Shown: piece by piece, positions 9,604-15,274 of the stretch
Layout of the letters: every line of letters begins with the position of its first letter
How positions within the stretch are numbered: the stretch's first letter is position 1
DNA from: Jimgerdemannia flammicorona
Taxonomy: Eukaryota; Mucoromycota; Endogonomycetes; Endogonales; Endogonaceae
Assembly: GCA_003990745.1 (NCBI GenBank)
Contig: RBNI01003754.1
Span: 1 to 15,274 of the forward strand
Reading direction: 5' to 3'
Length of the DNA stretch: 15,274 nt
Program-made: the position numbers and the translations under genes
Notes under the pieces: generated by a model
The model's input: the letters and a program-made list of their open reading frames with translations, nothing else
Told to the model about the DNA's origin: nothing
Database searches by the model: none

Positions 9604-9998
9604 CTCAGAGGATAGATCAACACCTCCAGACTCTCATCCTTAGCTCCTTCCAAGCCCTGCCAATTCCCTTGCCCCAGTTGTGCCTACTTGAAGGAACCTC
9701 TATACAATTGATCCAGAAGTATCAATAGAACCTTGCCATTGCCCAGAGGTCACTTCAGATCCACTATCTACAAGCCTTCTACAACATTGGACAGCTATTG
9801 ACAGAACAACCTTACATAAGAAGCCCAGCTGGAATTACTCTCAGAGAAGCAAGAACTGCCAAACGAATCTATATCCTGTATAAACGAAATGTTGGAGCCC
9901 TGGTGCAGTCCCATTTCCACCTCAATGATATCCATCAGATGAATGAGACCACCTTTCAGCACCTTCACCTGTACCATTTGGGTGACACAAAATTCTGA
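9600..9998 (+). pseudogene. Small unknown ORF downstream of gypsy integrase (132 codons, one TAG)
   Basis: This ORF starts at ATG 9600-9602, whose last two bases plus the next A form the integrase stop (ATGA). It runs 132 codons to TGA 9996-9998 with a single in-frame TAG at 9726. The N-terminal third is rich in Leu, Gln and Pro. The C-terminal two thirds look alpha-helical, with Tyr/Leu pairs (HYLQAFYNIGQLL), then SPAGITLREARTAKRIYILY, and a His/Leu-rich end. I cannot name it. The RxAKRIY pattern recalls small helical repeat-associated proteins of early-diverging fungi, but that is only a memory and is not checked. It could be an extra gypsy ORF, a captured host fragment, or the start of another mobile gene. 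It ends 41 bases before the ORF1 start of LINE copy B. Confidence 0.45.
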
Positions 9999-10039
9999 CA
10001 ACACTTTCAGTGACATCTTCAAGTATTGGTACTTTCGAG

Positions 10040-11927
10040 ATGGCGAGCAACGTGCATTCTGGTGAGCATACTAGGCTGGGGAGCCCTAGTGCCTTTGACT
10101 GGCAACATGTGGGGGGGGGTCGGGGTGCTGGTCTTGGCATGCCGAGCACTTCAGTGAGAGGCTGTGGGGCTGGAGGGGGTGGCAGAGGAGGTGCGAGGCC
10201 CCAGGGGGGAGGGAGGATGACCTTTGTGGATAAGGTCAGAATGGGGAAGCAGGCAATGGGACTGGATGATGGCTGGCTGGAGCTGAGGAAGACAGCTGCT
10301 TCCTCGAGTGGCAAGGAGGCCTCTCCGCTAGGGGGACAGAGTCATAGGGCTGGAGGAGTAGTGGCTGAGGCTGTGACGGTTGATGGCGGTGTGACGGGCA
10401 ATCTGGAAAAAAATCCAGATGTGACAGCTGATGGGGGACCTGGACAGGGGAGCAGCGCAGGATCTGGGGACCTGGCCGATGGTGTGACGGGCCTAGTGGT
10501 GGCCCCGTTACTCAAGAAATCGAGATCGGAATTCGCCGTCACACTGTGCTTCCGAGGCTTGGCATTGACGGCAAAAATGGTGCTGGGGCTGTTGGTGAGC
10601 GAGGTGAAGGGGGCAGCCTCAGTTAAGTTTTTGAAGAAGCTGGAGGCAGTCGAGGTGGGGTTTGAAGAGGAGGATTCGCTGCTGGAGGCGGTGGAGAAGG
10701 GTGTAGTGGTTGGAGGGATCTCGGTGCCAATGGCGAGGTGTATGTGCTGGGACCCCCGGGTGGTTCATCTGGTGATTGCGGACTTGCCAACAGTGAAGAA
10801 GGAGGAGGCAAGGAGGCTGGTCACAGAGGTGTTGAAGAAGTATGGCAAAGTGGTCAATATTAGATTCAGGGTGTGGAAGGGGACTGAGCTCAGGACGGGA
10901 GATATGGATGTCCAGTTGAGGTTGTTTGGGATGGAGAATACTGGGAAGGCTAGGGACTGGCCGGTGGCATTGAAGTGGGGCACAGTGGAGTGCAAGATTT
11001 CGAGGGTGAAGGGGTCGAAGGAAGAGGAGGAGGACCTACTGGAGGCACTTGAGGACTTGGCTGGGGCAGTGGAGAGATGGCAAAGGGCTTGGAGGGCTTA
11101 TGAGGCTAGGACGGTGGTAGAGGTGATTGAGGGCAAGAAGGTGCGAATGGACAAGGTGCTCTGGGAGAAGGTGAAGGGGAGACAGCTGCAGAAGGACTTG
11201 TTGGCCAGTTTGGATGGGGGCCGCAGGGCAGGGGCTACAGAGGAAGGCACTGGAGCGAGTGCTAGCATCTGGGCAGAGGTGGGGCAGCAAGGGGAGAAGC
11301 CGAAGGAGAGTGGGGGATGGGGGCCAGAGGAGGCTGGGGTGGACACAGCGATGGCTGAGGATATCCCAATCCAGTATAGTGTCCCCAAGGTGGGAGAGGG
11401 GGAGTTGGAGGATGTGTCTGAGGATGGGTGGGACGAGTCTGTGTGAACAGAGGAGAGGAAGGAAGGGGAGGGGGATTTGGAGCAGGCATCCGAGATAGTT
11501 GGAGGGGAGAGGTGGCTATTGAGGGTGCTACGAAATGTGGCGGCCAAGGAACTGGGTGAGATCGACTTCCGGGTGGTCAGTGAGGAATTCTGGGGGTGAG
11601 TGCTATGAGGGGAGGAGGTTGTGAGGAAGCTGAGAGATGAGATGATGGCAGCCCTTCTGGAGGCAGAGGAATATGAGGTCACTGAGGCAAGGGAGATGAC
11701 ACTCTTGGGTATAGCATGAAAGGGCTGCCTATCTGTGGGGGCCGTGGAAGGGACTGGAGAAGTGGCAGGTGGTGTGCGAGGAGCATCGGGCATTGATGGA
11801 GATGGTGGATGGGGAGGACTGTGCGGAACTATTGGCGGCTCTGGATAGACAGCAGATTGTGGAAGAGGAGATTGCAGCAGAAAGGAACCTGGACCTGGCT
11901 GGAGAGGAAGTGAGCATGGAATTGTAG
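10040..11927 (+). pseudogene. LINE ORF1 protein (RRM-like RNA-binding), copy B
   Basis: The Met at 10040 is preferred over the in-frame Met at 10010 because alignment with copy A begins exactly there. Regions match copy A almost position for position: Gly-rich segment (residues 25-65), FVDKV (62-66), DVTADGG (127-133), two RRM-like modules (about 165-235 and 245-320), then an acidic helical stretch with a run of glutamates (about 325-395). The main frame is open for 468 codons to TGA 11444-11446. It continues through TGA 11597-11599, which aligns with the TGA of copy A, and TGA 11606-11608. A frameshift near 11715 moves it to the frame that ends at TAG 11925-11927. Similarity to copy A persists to that last stop, so the full product was about 630 residues. 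The role is as for copy A ORF1. Confidence 0.85.
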
Positions 11928-11961
11928 ATGGGGAGATATCAACTTTATCAAATACTTCACT
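11928..11961 (+). other. ORF1-ORF2 spacer of LINE copy B
   Basis: This 34-base AT-rich spacer lies between the ORF1 terminal stop and the ORF2 ATG. It matches copy A in length (31 bases) but not clearly in sequence. Confidence 0.55.
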
Positions 11962-14900
11962 ATGAATAGTACAACCAACATTTTTTCTTTGAATGTCAAT
12001 GGGCTTAGAGGGACTGGGAGGCGACAGATGATTTTTAGATGGCTGAAGAAACAGGAGGCGGATCTCTTTTTACTTCAAGATGTATGGTGTGAGGGGGAGG
12101 AAGAAGGACTAGAATGGACACGAGAGTGGGGTAGGGAGGCTTTTTGGCAGGGTAAAGTAGGGATCTTGGTTAGAAAGGGGAAAGGAGACATTGCGGACAC
12201 TGGACACTGGGGTAGTAGATTGGTGTGGGGGACGTGGTGGAGGTCTGGATGGAACTCAATTGTAGTTGGATCTTGTTACTGCCCAGCTGAGAGAGGGACC
12301 CAAGTGGCATGGATTGGGGATCTGCAGGATTCTGGGCTCTTGGTTGAGGCTGGGGTGGATTGTTTGGGGGGGGACTTTAATATGGTATGGGAGAGTAGAC
12401 TGGACCAAACTGATGGGGGACAGGGTGTGACAGGCAGGAGTAGGGGATTGGCAGAATGGGAAGAGGTGGAAAGACTCAGCTCACTGGTGGACGCCATGCA
12501 ACTTCAGGATGGGGACCGACGTCTATATACTCACTGGGTGGGAGGACTTGGGACTAGGATTGATTGGGTGCTGACTGCTGAGTATTGGGGCAATACAGTT
12601 TGGGAGACAATGGAGGTAGAGTGGTGCCCTTGGTCAGACCACTGGGGTATTTGGGGTGGTGGGAGGTTTGGAGGGAGCGGAGAGGGGCCAGGGCATTGGC
12701 AGCTGAACTCTTCCCTGCTGGATGAAGTGGACCTGTGGAATGCATGAGTGGTAGAGGTATGATCCAAGGTTAATGATTGGAGGCGAGCAGGGATGGGGAT
12801 TGGAGATAGGTGGTATAGACTGAAATCCGAAGCTCAAAGATTCTGGGGGGAAGTGGGGAGGGAGCGGGGTGCTCAGTGGAGGAGACAAGTCCGATGGGCT
12901 TCTAGGAGACTTGAAAGGCTACTTCTGAATTGGGCTGGATTACTGGAGGTAGAGGAGGGGTTGGATTGGAAGGCTAAGCGGGCTAGACTGGAAGTGGTGG
13001 AACTGCAGAATTTGTTAAGGAAGGAGGAAGCAGTGCGGGCTCAGGCTATGGCGGCCAGGCTACGGTGGCAGGGATTGGAAGAAGAAGAATGGCCCACAAG
13101 GTTTTTGTCCTGCCTCCTTCATGCGAGGGGAGCAAGACACAGGTGGGAAGAAGTTCTTAACAATGAGGGAGAAATGGTATTAGGTGTGCAGGGGATCCTT
13201 GGCCAGTTGAGCACTCACTGGAGTAACCTCTGGAGTGAAGAGGAAGGAGGGGAGGTGGAGCAGGACATTGAGCGGCATCTGGAAGAGTGGCACCCAAGTT
13301 CTGCAGCAGGATTGGGGGAGCTTGGTCGACCAGTTATGGGAGAGGAGATCCTTCAAGTTCTGGCGTCAACGACCCTGGGGACTGCACCAGGGGAGGATGG
13401 TTTGTCTTGGGACTTTTGGAAACGTATGGCAGCCATAGAGAAGGCTCTGGAGGAGATGTCGCTGATGTGTAATGCAGTCATCAGTTCCGGAGAATGGATT
13501 GGAGGGCAGCAGTTGGGGCTGGTATCACTGCTGTACAAGGACAAAGGGCGTAAGGAGGACTGGAAGAATTGGAGACCAATTATGCTGCTTGATATGGACC
13601 ACAAGCTGGTCACCAAAATCCTGGTGGTGAGGCTACAAGGTGTGGCCCAACAGGTGCTAGGGAAGGAGCAGAGAGGCTTTGTTGGGGGCCGACTGATCCG
13701 AGATGGCACGGCGTGGGTTCACGGGGTTATTGAAGGTGCTAGGGCTGCAGGGGTAGATGGCCACTTGGTCTTTCTGGACCAGGAGAAGGCCTATGATAGG
13801 GTTCGGAGAGTGTGGCTGGAGAAGGTGTTGGAGTGCATTGGAGTACTGGTGGGCATGTGTAGGACATTGATTGGATTGCTGGAAGGGAGTAGGGCTGCGA
13901 TTCTGGCTAATGGACATAGGGGGGCCTCTTTCCCCTTGGGGAGGGGGGTGCCGCAGGGGGATCCGTTGTCACCCATCCTTTATGCCTTCGCCTTGGAGTT
14001 GTTGTTGGATAGGATCAGGCATAGAGTTGGTGGATTGCATATCTTGGGCGTCAATTGGAAGGTGGGGGCCTTTGCAGATGATATGGTGTTGGGTTGGGTT
14101 TGGTGGCAGATGTGGCTCGGCTCAAGGAAATAGTTGAGTGGTATGAGAGGTGTTCTGGAGCGAAACTCAACTGGCACAAGTGTGAGACAATGGTCCTTGG
14201 GGAAGGAATTGTAGGGGGGGACGTCATTGGAACAATTGTCCCAGCTGGAGGAGTGGTATGGTACTTGGGTATCTATTTCTCGGTGTATGGCTCTTTACTT
14301 CCCAAGGAGTGGTGGGAGCGCAAGTTGGTAGAATGGGGGAGAGTACTGATGAGCTGGGGTGGTAGACAGGTGTCACTGGCGGGGAGGGTAACTGTTCTGA
14401 ATGTGTATTGGATGCCAAAGCTTTGATATCTGGGCTATCATTTGGACTTCCCTAAGTGGGTGGTTAAAAGGCTTCTCAAGATGGCCTGCTCTTGGCTCTG
14501 GGCTGGACGCCAGAGTCAGGTTGGCTGGGAGGTACTCGCACTCTCTGTGGATTGTGGAGGACTTGGCCTGGTGGACTTTTCCAAGAGGCTACTCTGCTTG
14601 AGGGTGTGGTGGATGAGGAGGGCCAGTGAGCTGAGAGGAGGAGAATGGGTGCCACTTATGCAGTATTTGTGGGAGGTGAGGGTATCGCCACGGGGTGGTT
14701 CAGGAGATCTACTGTCCTTGGTGGCCTTGGATGGTAGCTGGAGGATGCGGTACAAAGGATTCTGGTGGGGAGTGGTAGATAGGGCCCATTGCATTGGGAT
14801 CTGGTGGCGAGGCACTGAAGGGGATGAGGACTGGGGGCCAGAGATGTGGAGGTGGGACAGGCTTCTGTTGGGAGGGAATCTGGTCGAAGACTTCCGATTA

Positions 14901-15274
14901 GAGGAGGGCATGGAGTGCCTTAGGGGTCTGGGACAGGACCTGTGGCCAGAGGCCTGGCAAGGGGCTGGGATCGGGGAGGGATGGGACTGGGCAGGCGTCT
15001 GGTCTTGGATCAAGGTGGTGTCGAGGTGGCTCCCGCCAAAATTCTGGGTAGCATGGTGGAGGCTGCTGTGGAGAAATGTGATGCTTAACTTTAGGGCTGG
15101 TCATCTGGTGGATGGTGGGGTCTTTGATTGTGAGGAGTGTCATAACGTAGGGCAGGAGGGAGGGGTGGTACAGACTCCTGAACATTGGCTGGGGGAGTGC
15201 GAGAGTATGGAGAACTTTTGGAGGGTAGTTGGGGGGAGATTGGGAGTGCCAGCACCTGACCCTGAGGAGGGGGG
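11962..15274 (+). pseudogene. LINE ORF2 (APE endonuclease + reverse transcriptase + CCHC), copy B, partial
   Basis: The ATG at 11962 opens an endonuclease domain (residues 1-235) with Asn11, Tyr106, Asp138 and Asn140 (GGDFN), Thr190, Asp201 and Ser-Asp-His 225-227. The expected catalytic Glu is Asp40. Two TGAs at 12745 and 12760 interrupt the linker; copy A has Trp and Gln there. The frame is then open to about 14085 and holds the reverse transcriptase: LLYKDKG, NWRPIMLLDMDHK, GFVGGRLIRDGTAW, FLDQEKAYDRV, RGVPQGDPLSPILY and FADD at 14071-14082. Compared with copy A, one base is missing near 14090, shifting the frame. The frame next passes TGA 14424-14426 at the site shared with copy A. From 14427 it is open for 282 codons to the window end, through a Trp-rich region and a C-x2-C-x14-H-x4-C knuckle (Cys 15129 and 15138, His 15183, Cys 15198). 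The protein works by target-primed reverse transcription. Copy A shows that about 100 or more residues lie beyond the edge. Confidence 0.92.
15129..15200 (+). other. C-terminal CCHC zinc knuckle of LINE ORF2, copy B
   Basis: The motif is C-x2-C-x14-H-x4-C with all four ligands present and no stop inside. The same spacing is kept in the diverged copy A, which argues that the knuckle was functional in their common ancestor. Confidence 0.78.

Larger units (their letters stand above)
5900..9998 (+). mobile_element. Ty3/gypsy-type LTR retrotransposon internal region, degenerate, no LTRs identified
   Basis: The domain order dUTPase, linker, reverse transcriptase, RNase H, HHCC integrase with GPY-like end places this with Ty3/gypsy (Metaviridae-type) elements. 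The RT-RNaseH-integrase order excludes Ty1/copia. The reading passes through frame 2 (to about 7120), frame 1 (to about 7860), frame 0 (to about 8078), frame 2 (to about 8520) and frame 1 (to 9603), with roughly twenty in-frame stops, so it is a dead copy. Sense-strand composition is A-rich and G-poor, unlike the LINEs on each side. No Gag, aspartic protease, polypurine tract or paired LTR was found. There are only about 1.3 kb from the LINE junction to the reverse transcriptase, too little for a normal gag plus protease. Both ends lie close to LINE 5' ends. Confidence 0.9.
10040..15274 (+). mobile_element. LINE (non-LTR retrotransposon) copy B, 3' end off the right edge
   Basis: This is the same family and layout as copy A, in the opposite orientation: ORF1, a 34-base spacer, then ORF2 with endonuclease, reverse transcriptase and CCHC knuckle. 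The sense strand is strikingly G-rich and C-poor. The window ends inside ORF2 just beyond the knuckle. Damage is light: six in-frame stops, all TGA, and two frameshifts across both ORFs. The upstream gypsy ORF stops at 9998 and ORF1 starts at 10040, so any 5' UTR here is at most about 41 bases, or the copy is truncated just before its start codon. Confidence 0.92.

Noticed and set aside
5702..10039. Terminal repeats or a shared 5' UTR made by the two LINE junctions
   Set aside because: The bases just upstream of the two ORF1 starts do not align beyond short chance matches, so neither a common UTR nor a direct or inverted repeat can be supported.
10010..10039. The in-frame ATG at 10010 as start of LINE copy B ORF1
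   Set aside because: Similarity to copy A begins precisely at the Met at 10040, and the ten extra residues have no counterpart.
10409..10445. A possible 2A-like ribosome-skipping peptide in ORF1 (EKNPDV followed by GGPG)
   Set aside because: A 2A peptide needs an uninterrupted NPGP; here NP is followed by DV, and copy A lacks the Pro altogether.
11098..11793. A 231-codon minus-strand open frame rich in Ser and Pro
   Set aside because: It is antisense to LINE copy B ORF1 and has the same low-complexity look; it is a shadow.
1..15274. A different genetic code with UGA as Trp across the whole window
   Set aside because: Several Trp positions are TAG rather than TGA (7435, and two sites in copy A), some TGAs fall at Arg or Gln positions, and TGG is plentiful. 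Transition decay explains most stops; only the two shared TGAs stay open.

Overview
The window is almost entirely retrotransposon sequence and contains no host gene, rRNA, tRNA or CRISPR array that I can support. It is eukaryotic: two copies of a LINE (non-LTR retrotransposon) flank a Ty3/gypsy-type LTR-retrotransposon body, and all three are damaged. The style of the elements (RRM-type ORF1 with APE-type ORF2, a chromodomain-less Ty3/gypsy pol, and many stop codons explicable by C-to-T or G-to-A changes) suggests a transposon-rich fungus that mutates or methylates its repeats. The species cannot be named from this sequence, and the fungal call is itself an inference.

Layout: (1) Positions 1-5701, minus strand: LINE copy A, with ORF1 (5701-3674) and ORF2 (3642 to beyond the left edge; apurinic-type endonuclease, reverse transcriptase, C-terminal CCHC knuckle). 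(2) 5702-5899: AT-richer junction, possibly an LTR remnant. (3) 5900-9998, plus strand: a degenerate Ty3/gypsy pol region in the order Cys/His cluster, dUTPase, linker, reverse transcriptase, RNase H, integrase, and then a small extra ORF whose ATG overlaps the integrase stop in an ATGA. No Gag and no aspartic protease motif was seen. (4) 10040-15274, plus strand: LINE copy B, with ORF1 (10040-11927) and ORF2 (11962 to beyond the right edge).

Copies A and B belong to the same LINE family but have clearly diverged; by eye roughly half the residues agree in ORF1. They lie head to head, with 5' ends facing the gypsy body and 3' ends running off both window edges. Because the LINE sense strand is very G-rich and C-poor, the plus strand is C-rich on the left, A-rich in the middle and G-rich on the right.

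The points most worth a second look are the five-motif dUTPase inside a gypsy element that shows no Gag or protease, the small ORF coupled to integrase by ATGA, two in-frame TGA codons at identical positions in the two diverged LINE copies, and a Glu-to-Asp change at a catalytic position of the LINE endonuclease in both copies. Every large open frame on the opposite strand of a LINE is an antisense shadow.
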